From Stenotrophomonas sp. 169 (lineage in GTDB: Bacteria; Pseudomonadota; Gammaproteobacteria; Xanthomonadales; Xanthomonadaceae): 64,000 nucleotides of DNA. Under the pieces are notes generated by a model. That model was given only the letters and a program-made list of their open reading frames with translations. It did no database searches and was not told the DNA's origin. The DNA lies in assembly GCF_014621775.1 (NCBI RefSeq), contig NZ_CP061204.1, positions 578,501 through 642,500 on the forward strand, given 5' to 3'. Both the position numbers and the translations under genes were made by a program. This document shows, in pieces, positions 56,284 to 64,000 of the stretch (within the stretch, counting starts at the first letter, position 1; every line of letters starts with the position of its first letter).

Positions 56284-58377
56284 TTACTTCAGGCCATCAC
56301 TGATGCTGCGCGACAAGGTGCCCTGCGCATCGTCGCCGCTGAACTCCCAGAAGAATGCGCCGCCCAGTCCCTGGGCTTTGACATAGGTCATCTTGCGGGT
56401 CACGTTGGCCGGGGTGTCATAGCTCCACAACGTGCTGCCGTTGTATGCCCAGGTGGCGCCTGCTGCGGTGTCGGTGTAGGTCGGCCAGCCGAGGTTCTTG
56501 AGCACCTTCCAGTCTTCGATGCCGGCCTCGTAGGTGCCCGCCGCTGCCCCGGATGCGGTCTGGTACATGCCGTTGTTGCCGCCACCTACGCCGTTCCAGC
56601 CACGACCGTAGAAGCCGATGCCCAGATTGAGCTTGGAGGCGGGCACACCGCGGGCCAGGAACGCTTCGATGGCGTCATTGCTGTTGTACTGCAGCTGGTC
56701 GCCGGTGGACGGATCAGCAGCGGCATTGAACAGCGCGGAGTGATGGTTGGTCCGTGGGTCCCACGCGCCGTGGAAGTCGTAGGTCATCACGTTGATGTAG
56801 TCCAGGTACGGGTGGTACGCCGCCGGATTGGTGACGCGGATCTTGTCGATACCGGCGCCGACCGCCACCGTCAACAGCAGGCCAGGTCGCACCGCATCCA
56901 GCTGGCGGCGGAATTCGGCCAGCAGTGCGGTGAAGTTGGCGTTGTCCTCCGGCGTGCCGCAGGCGATGCCACAGGCCACCGGGTATTCCCAGTCGATGTC
57001 GATGCCATCGAACACCCCCAGCGCGGCGCCGGCACCGCCCGCCCCGTCGGTAACGGGAAGGTTGCCGCGGATGTAGGCATCGATGCACGAGGCCACGAAG
57101 GCTTGGCGGTTTTCCGGGCGCGCGGCGCTGGAGAAGCCGCGTGACCAGGTCCAGCCGCCGAGCGAGATCAGCGCTTTCAGGCCCGGATGCTTGGCTTTGA
57201 GCTGCTTGAGCTGGTTCCAGTTGCCGCGCAGCGGCTGGTCCCACGTGTCGGCGCTGCCACTGACACTCTCACCAGCCGCGAAGGCCTTGCTGTAATCGGC
57301 AAAGGCGTCACCCCCGGCGCCCGTGTTGGCATCGGACGGCTGGGTGACACCCACTTCGCAGCGGTTGTTGCGCACATTGCCGAACGCATAGTTGATGTGG
57401 GTCAGGCCCGCGGCCGATCCACTGGCGTCGATGTTCTTGACCCGGTAATTGCGGCCATAGATACCCCACTGGGTGAAGTAGCCGATGACCCGCTTGCCTG
57501 CACCGCCGCCGCTGCCGGCAAGGGTGGTGGCACTGACGGTACTGCCCTGGGCCGACGCATTGCCGGCGTTGTCACGCGCCCGCACGCGGTAGCTGTAGGC
57601 GGTGGAAGGCAGCAGTCCGCCGTCGACATAGGACGGGCTGGAGGGCGAGCCCACCAGGGCGCCATTGCGATACACGTCGTAGCCCGCCACGCCACTGCCG
57701 CCGCTGTTGTCGCTGGCGGCGGTCCAGCTCAGGGCCACGCTGTTGGCGGTGCGGGTGCCTACCGACAGCCCGCCGGGCACGCTGGGTGCGGTGGTGTCAC
57801 CACTGGCGGCGTTGACGGTGATGGTGATCGTGGCGGTGCTGGCCGTGGCGTTGCCGCTGTCGGTGGCCACCGCGCGCAGGGTGTGGCTGCCGGCGCTGGC
57901 GTTGGTCCAACTGGCGCTGTAGGGCGCGCTGGTGTCGATGCCCAGCGAGGTACCGCCGCGGAAGAACTCGACCTTGCTGATGCTGCCGTCGGCATCGCTG
58001 GCATTGGCGGTGACCGACACCGTGCTGCCAGCGCTGAAGAGGGCGCCGTTGGACGGCGAGGTCAGGCTGACCACGGGGGGCTGGTTGCTGCCACTGCCGG
58101 TACAGGCGCCCAGGTTGGTGTAATACGGCGCCCCGGCCGGATGATCGGGCGGTGCGTTCCAGATGTCCTGTCTGGCCTGATACAGCACGCCGTTCTTCTG
58201 CAGGGTGTCACCGGTGCGGTAGATCTTCGCCTGGTCCCATTGGCCGACGCCGGTGCAGTTGGCGGCCTGTGCCAAGGCGGGCAGGCTGCCGCCGATGGCC
58301 AACGCCAGCAGCCAGGCAGGACGGTGGTGGAACGGGCGGGCGGGACGAGCGGCACTGCGTGCAATCGGGTCATGCAT
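56284..58377 (-). CDS. Secreted GH18 chitinase with chitin-binding and fibronectin-like domains
   Basis: A 697-residue secreted enzyme. It has a signal peptide ending near ALAQA (about 36), a CBM5/12-type chitin-binding module (about 37-92; WDQAKIYRTGDTLQKNGVLYQA), a Big-type Ig domain (about 98-190), a fibronectin III domain (about 195-285), and a GH18 catalytic barrel (about 293-690). The catalytic DxxDxDxE motif is FDGIDIDWE (about 452-460). It cleaves chitin. GGAG lies eight bases before the ATG. Regulation by a GlcNAc-responsive repressor is suggested by a palindrome upstream. Confidence 0.93.
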   Translation of the reverse strand: MHDPIARSAARPARPFHHRPAWLLALAIGGSLPALAQAANCTGVGQWDQAKIYRTGDTLQKNGVLYQARQDIWNAPPDHPAGAPYYTNLGACTGSGSNQPPVVSLTSPSNGALFSAGSTVSVTANASDADGSISKVEFFRGGTSLGIDTSAPYSASWTNASAGSHTLRAVATDSGNATASTATITITVNAASGDTTAPSVPGGLSVGTRTANSVALSWTAASDNSGGSGVAGYDVYRNGALVGSPSSPSYVDGGLLPSTAYSYRVRARDNAGNASAQGSTVSATTLAGSGGGAGKRVIGYFTQWGIYGRNYRVKNIDASGSAAGLTHINYAFGNVRNNRCEVGVTQPSDANTGAGGDAFADYSKAFAAGESVSGSADTWDQPLRGNWNQLKQLKAKHPGLKALISLGGWTWSRGFSSAARPENRQAFVASCIDAYIRGNLPVTDGAGGAGAALGVFDGIDIDWEYPVACGIACGTPEDNANFTALLAEFRRQLDAVRPGLLLTVAVGAGIDKIRVTNPAAYHPYLDYINVMTYDFHGAWDPRTNHHSALFNAAADPSTGDQLQYNSNDAIEAFLARGVPASKLNLGIGFYGRGWNGVGGGNNGMYQTASGAAAGTYEAGIEDWKVLKNLGWPTYTDTAAGATWAYNGSTLWSYDTPANVTRKMTYVKAQGLGGAFFWEFSGDDAQGTLSRSISDGLK

Positions 58378-58384
58378 GATGGGT

Positions 58385-58598
58385 CTCCGATCGAATCAGG
58401 GTGTCGCGCGGGCCCCGATGGCGCCGCGCGTGACGCAGGTCCGGGCGCCACCGGACAGGCAGCGGAGGGGCGGACACACCGCGACGCAGTCAGTTGGCGT
58501 GCGGTGGAGACAACGTTGTCATCGATCGCGGCGATAAACTGTGAGCCAGTGCGCTATTTGCGTCAGCTATGTGACTAGTGCTGAACCGGTCACATAGC
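58385..58598. promoter_or_regulatory. Chitinase upstream region with LacI-type palindrome and second inverted repeat
   Basis: The reverse-strand promoter of the chitinase must be here. GACAACGTTGTC at 58509-58520 is a perfect 12-bp palindrome with a central CG, typical of LacI-family operators. GCTATGTGAC/GTCACATAGC (58566-58575 and 58589-58598) is a separate 10-bp inverted repeat with a 13-base spacer; its place just past the preceding gene's stop also allows a terminator role. I cannot assign -10 and -35 boxes. Confidence 0.6.
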
Positions 58599-58614
58599 AG
58601 CGCCTGGTCGTGTC

Positions 58615-60093
58615 TCAGGCGCGGGGAATGGCGCTCCCTGCCTCGGGTGCGCGCTCGGATTTCACCGCCCGGGGAATGACGCTGTCGGTCCAGTACGCTT
58701 CGATCTCAGCGCGGATTGCCGCCAGATGCCCCTTACGCAGTTCCTGGGCGCGGACCGTTTCCACGATCGCAGTGTGGAACTCTTTCTCGACCGCAGAGCG
58801 TATCCGCGCTTGTGCGGCAGGCAGGCTTTCGCCTTTCTTTGGCGTTTCCAGTGCCTCGTCAATCTGTGCGATGTAGGTCGTAATGGTCGTTTCATGTAGT
58901 GCGTTGATGTTCTCTTGCCGCGCCTTCAGAGCGTTTGTGTTCGTCGCCTGATAGCCAGCGAACGCGGTGTCGAGCTCCTGCCGCACTTTTTCCGCCCGCG
59001 CAGACCCAGGCCACAGACCGTCCGGCCCAAGGCGCAGGTTGGATAGGATCTGGGCGCTGTGATGGTGATGCCGCTCCTCAAGGACAGCAGGCCGGTAGAC
59101 GTCTTCGCTGACCAGCCGGTCCATGGCGTCGCGATAGGCATCCAGCGCGGAGGAAGTGCACGCCGCGGTGAATTCCGGGGAGGGATCAACCGGCAGCACG
59201 TTCGCAGACAGGGTGGACTCGGTCGACGCCGAGGATGCTTCACGGGGCGGTGGCGGGATGTCTGAGACCTGGGGATCGCGCGGTGGCCCTGTGTCTGGCA
59301 ACCTGCCTTCCTGTGCACCTGCAACCTGCAGCAGCTCGGGCGTGTTCCATATGTGGTCGGCCAGGGCCAGGCGCATCCCATGGTTGGATCCGGCTACGTC
59401 GCTGGCCTTCAGCGCTCGTGATATGCAGCTGAAGAAGCAGTCGCCATCATCCGCCACCTGCTCGATGGCCTGTTCCTGGTCACGCCGGATCAGGCTGAAG
59501 TGACGTTCGTGCCGCAGCAGGATGATTTCGTCTTCGGCCGGCGCGGGCAACTCGGCGCCGCCGTTGCGGTGGCACAGCTCAGGCTCGCCCGGGCGGTACA
59601 GGTGGATGGCATCGTGGTCTGAATCCACGATGCGCAGCGCGCGCCCAGCGGGCCAGCTCCGCACATTGACGATCAACGGCAGCAGATCCCCAATGCCCTC
59701 GTTCCACACGCCCGATTGCTCAAGCAGGTGCAGCGTCAGGCCCGCTGCCAGGCAGGACTGGTCGCTCTCGCTGAGCACCTGCCCCTGCAACGTGCCGGTC
59801 CATGCTTCATCCCGCAATGCCCTCAATACATCGCTGGATGTGTCGGTCAGGCTGAGCTCGAACTGGTCCAGCAGATGCTGGAAGCGCGCTTGTCCGGACA
59901 CCGGCACCGTCGACGGCAGCATCTGCGGTAGCGTCGGGAGGAGACCATGCGCGTGACGGTGCGGCACCGTGTTGCCGACGCCCTTGAGCGACAGGCTCTG
60001 CGGTCGGCCCGGCGGATCCACCCAGTTAACCCGCTTGCTGGCGGCTCGTGTGGCGTGCCCGATTTGGGAAAGAGAGGCGGCAGTGGCATGCAT
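58615..60093 (-). CDS. OTU-like cysteine protease candidate, effector-like (492 aa)
   Basis: A 492-residue protein without signal peptide. Residues 212-228 (QVADDGDCFFSCISRAL) match the OTU-protease catalytic-Cys motif (DGxCxF), with Cys219 as candidate nucleophile followed by a helix. A His motif, RHERHFSLI (H198), of the kind that closes an OTU domain, comes before the Cys, so the fold may be circularly permuted. Residues about 140-200 look like the beta strands leading to that His. After a Pro-rich linker (268-305) the rest is helical (310-475). OTU proteases remove ubiquitin, which bacteria lack, so a host-directed effector is suggested. GGA lies nine bases before the ATG. Activity is untested. 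Confidence 0.7.
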   Translation of the reverse strand: MHATAASLSQIGHATRAASKRVNWVDPPGRPQSLSLKGVGNTVPHRHAHGLLPTLPQMLPSTVPVSGQARFQHLLDQFELSLTDTSSDVLRALRDEAWTGTLQGQVLSESDQSCLAAGLTLHLLEQSGVWNEGIGDLLPLIVNVRSWPAGRALRIVDSDHDAIHLYRPGEPELCHRNGGAELPAPAEDEIILLRHERHFSLIRRDQEQAIEQVADDGDCFFSCISRALKASDVAGSNHGMRLALADHIWNTPELLQVAGAQEGRLPDTGPPRDPQVSDIPPPPREASSASTESTLSANVLPVDPSPEFTAACTSSALDAYRDAMDRLVSEDVYRPAVLEERHHHHSAQILSNLRLGPDGLWPGSARAEKVRQELDTAFAGYQATNTNALKARQENINALHETTITTYIAQIDEALETPKKGESLPAAQARIRSAVEKEFHTAIVETVRAQELRKGHLAAIRAEIEAYWTDSVIPRAVKSERAPEAGSAIPRA

Positions 60094-60143
60094 GAGAGTT
60101 CCAGCAGGGAAGGAGGGCGAGGGTGGGATGCGGGCGTGGGCGC

Positions 60144-60299
60144 TCAGCTGCGGCCGCGCAGACCGTCAAGGGCGCGCTTGATCGCGTACAGATGCAGTTC
60201 TGCCCTCTGCGGCCGGGTGGGATGGAAGCGGGCCGGGCAGGCGTCGATCGCCCGATCAGAGCGTGCGGCTGACCGCTCTGGAAGCGTAGGGAACGTCAT
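60144..60299 (-). pseudogene. Out-of-frame C-terminal tail of the upstream effector-like gene
   Basis: A 51-residue frame beginning MTFPTLPERSAARSD and ending with IKRALDGLRGRS. It resembles the C-terminus of the protein at 60961-61707 ([24 protein letters not shown]). It overlaps the end of the 207-residue gene by 44 bases in the +1 frame. Joined to it, the product would be about 240 residues, close to the 248 of the paralogue. So a frameshift near 60300 has probably cut the gene short, unless it is a sequencing error or the tail is independent. Confidence 0.6.
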
Positions 60300-60879
60300 G
60301 GAAACCGCTCTGCCACTGCTGGCGGATCAACGCGATGCGGGTCAGCGCGGCCTCCCCTTCGGGTAGCGTGGACAGTGAAGGTGATGGCAGCGGTGCCGTG
60401 GCCGGGGCGGGATCCTGCTTGGGCGGGTCGGGTGCGGCAACGGCCGCGGTAGCCGCAACCGCAACCGAAACCACGCTGCGACTGAAGTTGGCGGCCGGTG
60501 GCGGTGTGGCGGTCGTGCGCACGGTGCGCGAGAAGTTGCAGAACGATGCCCGTGCGGCGGCAGCGCTGAACTGCCCGTTGCGCAGCGCCAGTCCGGTGAA
60601 GGCACAGCGCGTTGCGCTCACGCTGGCGGGCGGGCGCATCCATGCACCTGCCAGCGCACGGGTCGCGGCATGGGATGCCACGGCAAAAGCGGGCTTCGGC
60701 AAGCGGTCTGCCGCGCGGGACAGGCGGTTCATCACGGCCTGCGTAAGCGGTTGGTAGCCCGATCTGCCGGTGGCGGCATTTCGTACCTGGGAGGGCGTCA
60801 GGTGGGTCGACCGCTGCACGGCTTGCGCAGCGAGTGAGACGGAGCGTGCGGTGAAGGACGGGGAGGGATGGATCAGCAT
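60256..60879 (-). CDS. Unknown effector-like protein, probably truncated (207 aa)
   Basis: A 207-residue, Ala/Pro/Arg-rich basic protein with no signal peptide. Its first part is helical (TARSVSLAAQAVQRSTHL), residues about 145-175 are a Pro-Ala linker, and the end has ALTRIALIRQQWQSG, resembling [14 protein letters not shown] of the next gene's product. The natural end seems to lie in another frame at 60144-60299. No family recognised. It lies between the OTU-like gene and its paralogue, all on the reverse strand. Confidence 0.6.
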   Translation of the reverse strand: MLIHPSPSFTARSVSLAAQAVQRSTHLTPSQVRNAATGRSGYQPLTQAVMNRLSRAADRLPKPAFAVASHAATRALAGAWMRPPASVSATRCAFTGLALRNGQFSAAAARASFCNFSRTVRTTATPPPAANFSRSVVSVAVAATAAVAAPDPPKQDPAPATAPLPSPSLSTLPEGEAALTRIALIRQQWQSGFHDVPYASRAVSRTL

Positions 60880-60960
60880 CGAGGTGTCTCACGGGAAGGA
60901 TGAGGGGGTGCAGCGTGCCTGCTGCGTCTGACGTCGGCCGCCATGAATGGCGCAGCCGTC

Positions 60961-61707
60961 CTATCCGCGCAGGCGATCCAGTGCGCGCTTGATACCGAAC
61001 GGATGGAACTCACTGCGTTGCGGCAACGTCGGATACTTATGCGGGGGATGGGGAATCATCTCGGACGGCTTGGGGATGCGGCCGCGCAGAAGATCCTCCA
61101 GGCGTGCCGGATCGGGCGACCTGCTGCGGTGGAGCGCCATCGTCTGCAGCAATACCGCGGACGGTTGCGGCATCGACACCGTTGGCCGTTGCTGGCTGGA
61201 CGGCGAGGCCGCCGTCAGTTGCTCCGCCTCGCGCCCGTGCCAGAGCTTGCGCACGGCGCGCACTCTGTCCGCCGCCTGCAGCGTCTCCAGCGCCTCGGTG
61301 CTGCCTTGACGCGCTGCACCGTTGTCCTTCGCGGCCAGCCCCCGCTGCGTGGGATGCTGGCCTGTGTCGCGCAGCAACCAGTCGGCACGTACCGCCTGGA
61401 TGCGATCCCATACCTGCTGGCACGCAGCCGCGTTGTGCGGGGCCGTTTTCGAGGGAGCTGGCGCCTGCGCAGCGGCCATCTGCGCCAGGCCCATCCGCAG
61501 CGGGGGGAGCACGGTCAGCGCGCCCGTCAGGGTGCCGTGGGGAAAAACCAGCGCTTCGGCGGGGAAGGGACGAGCGCCGTTGACGACAAGGGCGGGCAGC
61601 AGCGGTGACGTGAGCTGGGGGACGAGGCGTTTCTGCTGGGCGGCAACGACGACGGAGACGAGGTTGGCCAGTGAGAGGGCAGGCGCACTGACGTGGTTGG
61701 GTGGCAT
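60961..61707 (-). CDS. Unknown effector-like protein with KRALDxLRG C-terminus (248 aa)
   Basis: A 248-residue protein without signal peptide. It has a hydrophobic helical start ([13 protein letters not shown]), Pro/Ala-rich linkers (80-92, 165-185), a helical middle ([18 protein letters not shown]), and ends in [23 protein letters not shown], which recurs out of frame after the neighbouring gene. ATG 61707 was chosen because coding character starts there; the same frame stays open far upstream only as antisense of purL. Function unknown. It is first of the reverse run of unknowns, 147 bases from purL. Confidence 0.68.
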   Translation of the reverse strand: MPPNHVSAPALSLANLVSVVVAAQQKRLVPQLTSPLLPALVVNGARPFPAEALVFPHGTLTGALTVLPPLRMGLAQMAAAQAPAPSKTAPHNAAACQQVWDRIQAVRADWLLRDTGQHPTQRGLAAKDNGAARQGSTEALETLQAADRVRAVRKLWHGREAEQLTAASPSSQQRPTVSMPQPSAVLLQTMALHRSRSPDPARLEDLLRGRIPKPSEMIPHPPHKYPTLPQRSEFHPFGIKRALDRLRG

Positions 61708-61854
61708 GGAGACGGCCTGGGACAGGAGACAGGCCGCAGGGTCGCCGGGTCTGCGACGGGCGACCGCCAGTTTTCGCGCATACCTTGCGAGTCCGGGCCG
61801 GCGGCCTGCTTCCGGTACACTATCGGGCCCGTTTCCAACCACGGTTCCCCGGAC

Positions 61855-64000
61855 ATGATGGTCCTCGAGGGCGCGCCCGCCCTGTCGGCGTTCCGCCGCG
61901 AACGTCTCGAATCCCGCCTGCAGTCCATTGCCGCCGATCTGCGCATCAGCGGTGCCTGGCATGTGTATTTCGTGCAGCCCGAAGGCCAGCAGCACGCCGA
62001 TGCCGCCATCCTGCGGCGGATCCTGGAGGCTGGCGAACACGCTGAGCCGTTGGCCGCCGGTGCGACGCAGCGCTTCGTGGTGCCGCGCCTGGGCACGCTG
62101 TCGCCGTGGTCGAGCAAGGCGACCGAACTGGTGCGCGGTGCGGGCCAGCCGGTCAGCCGGGTCGAACGTGGCCTGCGCCTGGACCTGCTGGGCTGGCCTG
62201 CCGACCCGCAGGTCCAGCAGGCGCTGGTGAAGGCGCTGCACGATCCGATGACCCAGTCGGTGCTTGAGACCGTGGAGCAGGGGCAGGCACTGTTCAACGC
62301 GCTGCCGCGTGGCGAGCTGGAGCGGATCGCGCTGGAGGATCTGGACGGTGCCAACCAGCGCCTCGGCCTGGCGATGGCGCAGGACGAAATCGACTACCTG
62401 CGGGAGCGCTTCGCCCAGCTGGGACGCAAGCCCTCGGACGTGGAACTGATGATGTTCGCGCAGGCGAACTCCGAGCATTGTCGGCACAAGATCTTCAATG
62501 CCAGCTGGACCATCGATGGGCAGGACCAGGACCGGTCGTTGTTCAAGATGATCAAGAACACCCACCAGCAGACCCCGCAGCACACGCTCAGCGCCTACAG
62601 CGACAATGCGGCGGTGATCGAAGGGCACCCGGCGGCACGCTATCGCCCGGACCCGTCCACGGGCGAGTACCGCAGCGAAGCGGTGCTGCCGAGTGCGTTC
62701 CAGATCAAGGTGGAAACCCACAACCATCCCACCGCCATCGCGCCGTTCCCCGGTGCGGCAACCGGTGCCGGCGGCGAGATCCGCGACGAGGGGGCAACCG
62801 GACGCGGTGGCAAGCCCAAGGCAGGCCTGACCGGTTTCTCGGTCTCGCACCTGCGCATCCCGACGCTGCCGCAGCCCTGGGAAGCGCCGCGCGCGCTGAA
62901 TCCGCGCATGTCGCCGGCACTGGACATCATGCTGGACGGCCCACTGGGCGGTGCGGCCTTCAACAACGAGTTCGGCCGTCCGAACCTGCTGGGCTACTTC
63001 CGCAGCTTCGAGCTTCCCGAAGGTGGCGCGCTGACCCGCGCGTATGACAAGCCGATCATGCTGGCCGGTGGTCTCGGTGCCATCGACCGCGTACAGGTGG
63101 ACAAGCTGCCGCTGCAGGCCGGTGACGTGGTGATCGTGCTCGGCGGCCCGGCGATGCTGATCGGCCTGGGCGGTGGTGCCGCTTCGTCGGTGGCATCGGG
63201 CGAAAGCGCGGAAGACCTGGATTTCGCCAGCGTGCAGCGCGAGAACCCGGAGATGGAGCGCCGTTGCCAGGAAGTGATCGACCGCTGCGTCGGCATGGGG
63301 CTGGACAACCCGATCAAGTTCTTCCACGACGTCGGTGCGGGCGGCCTGTCCAACGCGATTCCGGAACTGCTGCACGATTCCGGCGTGGGCGGGGTGATCG
63401 ATCTCGGCAAGGTGCCGACCGACGACCCGTCGCTGTCGCCGATGCAGTTGTGGTGCAACGAGTCCCAGGAGCGTTACGTGCTGGGTGTCGCACCGGAGCG
63501 TCTGGATGCGTTCGCCGCGCTGTGCGCGCGTGAGCGCTGCCCGTTCGCCGCGGTGGGCATTGCGACGACGGAAGAGCACCTGGTGGTGGCGTACGGCGCC
63601 GTGCCGGGCCACATCCCCGCCGATGCCCCGATCGACCTGCCGATGGACGTGCTGTTCGGCAAGCCGCCGAAGATGCACCGTGACGCGAGCCACCCGCCTG
63701 CCCCGCGCTGGCCTGCGCTGAAGACCGGCGGGCTGGACCTGCACGAAGCCGGCCTTCGCGTACTGGCCCACCCGACCGTCGCCTCGAAGAACTTCCTGAT
63801 CACCATCGGTGACCGCAGCGTCGGTGGCCTCACCGCGCGCGAGCAGATGATCGGCCCGTGGCAGGTGCCGGTTGCGGACGTGGCCATCACCCTGGGCGAT
63901 TTCGACGGCGTGGTCGGCGAGGCGATGTCGCTGGGCGAGCGCACGCCGCTGGCCCTGCTTGATGCGGCCGCTTCGGCGCGCATGGCGGTCGGCGAGGCGA
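61855..64000 (+). CDS. purL: Phosphoribosylformylglycinamidine synthase (partial, cut by window end)
   Basis: The first 715 codons of the large FGAM synthase, which turns FGAR to FGAM in purine synthesis. The N-terminal PurS-like domain starts near [33 protein letters not shown] and [22 protein letters not shown] are PurL signatures. The glutaminase end lies beyond the window. ATG 61855 is followed at once by a second ATG (61858), and either may be used. Expected full length is about 1300 residues. Confidence 0.96.
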   Translation, partial: MMVLEGAPALSAFRRERLESRLQSIAADLRISGAWHVYFVQPEGQQHADAAILRRILEAGEHAEPLAAGATQRFVVPRLGTLSPWSSKATELVRGAGQPVSRVERGLRLDLLGWPADPQVQQALVKALHDPMTQSVLETVEQGQALFNALPRGELERIALEDLDGANQRLGLAMAQDEIDYLRERFAQLGRKPSDVELMMFAQANSEHCRHKIFNASWTIDGQDQDRSLFKMIKNTHQQTPQHTLSAYSDNAAVIEGHPAARYRPDPSTGEYRSEAVLPSAFQIKVETHNHPTAIAPFPGAATGAGGEIRDEGATGRGGKPKAGLTGFSVSHLRIPTLPQPWEAPRALNPRMSPALDIMLDGPLGGAAFNNEFGRPNLLGYFRSFELPEGGALTRAYDKPIMLAGGLGAIDRVQVDKLPLQAGDVVIVLGGPAMLIGLGGGAASSVASGESAEDLDFASVQRENPEMERRCQEVIDRCVGMGLDNPIKFFHDVGAGGLSNAIPELLHDSGVGGVIDLGKVPTDDPSLSPMQLWCNESQERYVLGVAPERLDAFAALCARERCPFAAVGIATTEEHLVVAYGAVPGHIPADAPIDLPMDVLFGKPPKMHRDASHPPAPRWPALKTGGLDLHEAGLRVLAHPTVASKNFLITIGDRSVGGLTAREQMIGPWQVPVADVAITLGDFDGVVGEAMSLGERTPLALLDAAASARMAVGEA

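Noticed and set aside
58566..58598. CRP/Clp-type site (TGTGA...TCACA)
   Set aside because: The half-sites are 15 bases apart rather than six, so they do not fit a CRP-family operator.
60296..60892. Alternative 198-codon reverse frame overlapping the 207-residue gene
   Set aside because: It is His/Arg/Cys-rich shadow sequence, and the similarity to the 248-residue paralogue is in the other frame.
61708..63771. Extension of the 248-residue gene's frame far upstream on the reverse strand
   Set aside because: That stretch is antisense to purL and compositionally unlike the real gene; ATG 61707 starts the plausible coding part.

Overview
The window is chromosomal DNA of a high-GC gammaproteobacterium of the family Xanthomonadaceae, most likely Stenotrophomonas. 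Two things point there. The etfBA, xanA/xanB and rmlBACD genes sit beside an O-antigen cluster, as in xanthomonads. The gaps between genes carry GTAG-tipped palindromes of the kind described as SMAG repeats of Stenotrophomonas maltophilia.

Positions 1-26.3 kb are a surface-polysaccharide region. A forward run (125-11395) encodes a Wzm/Wzt ABC exporter, a long coiled-coil FkbM methyltransferase, a GDP-perosamine branch (aminotransferase plus N-acetyltransferase), three family-4-like glycosyltransferases, and Gmd plus Rmd for GDP-D-rhamnose. No Wzx or Wzy is seen, so the ABC-transporter route is implied. A convergent reverse run (11484-19252) holds a lipoprotein, a large multi-spanning membrane protein, GtrA, a GtrB-like glycosyltransferase, a small epimerase-like protein, and the GDP-mannose supply genes xanB and xanA. 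Then come etfBA, divergent rmlBACD (dTDP-L-rhamnose), and a second phosphohexomutase paralogous to xanA.

Positions 26.4-53.9 kb are mostly housekeeping: a SWIM/SNF2 helicase (apparently frameshifted), succinyl-CoA:3-ketoacid CoA-transferase, AlkB, a family-2 glycosyltransferase, an Mla-like lipid ABC system, a ThrE-like exporter, an H-NS-like protein, proS, pssA-holD-rimI, an EamA permease, valS-holC-pepA, divergent lptFG, a hydrolase lipoprotein, an RDD protein and xerD. SMAG elements and long GC-rich hairpins lie between them.

Positions 53.9-61.7 kb are the accessory part. They hold a DsbC-like protein, a modular GH18 chitinase with a LacI-type palindrome upstream, and four reverse-strand genes for proteins that look like effectors or toxins. 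One of these carries an OTU-protease-like Cys motif with a candidate His motif placed before it. Two others share a C-terminal motif, and one of those two appears to have lost it by frameshift. The window ends inside purL.
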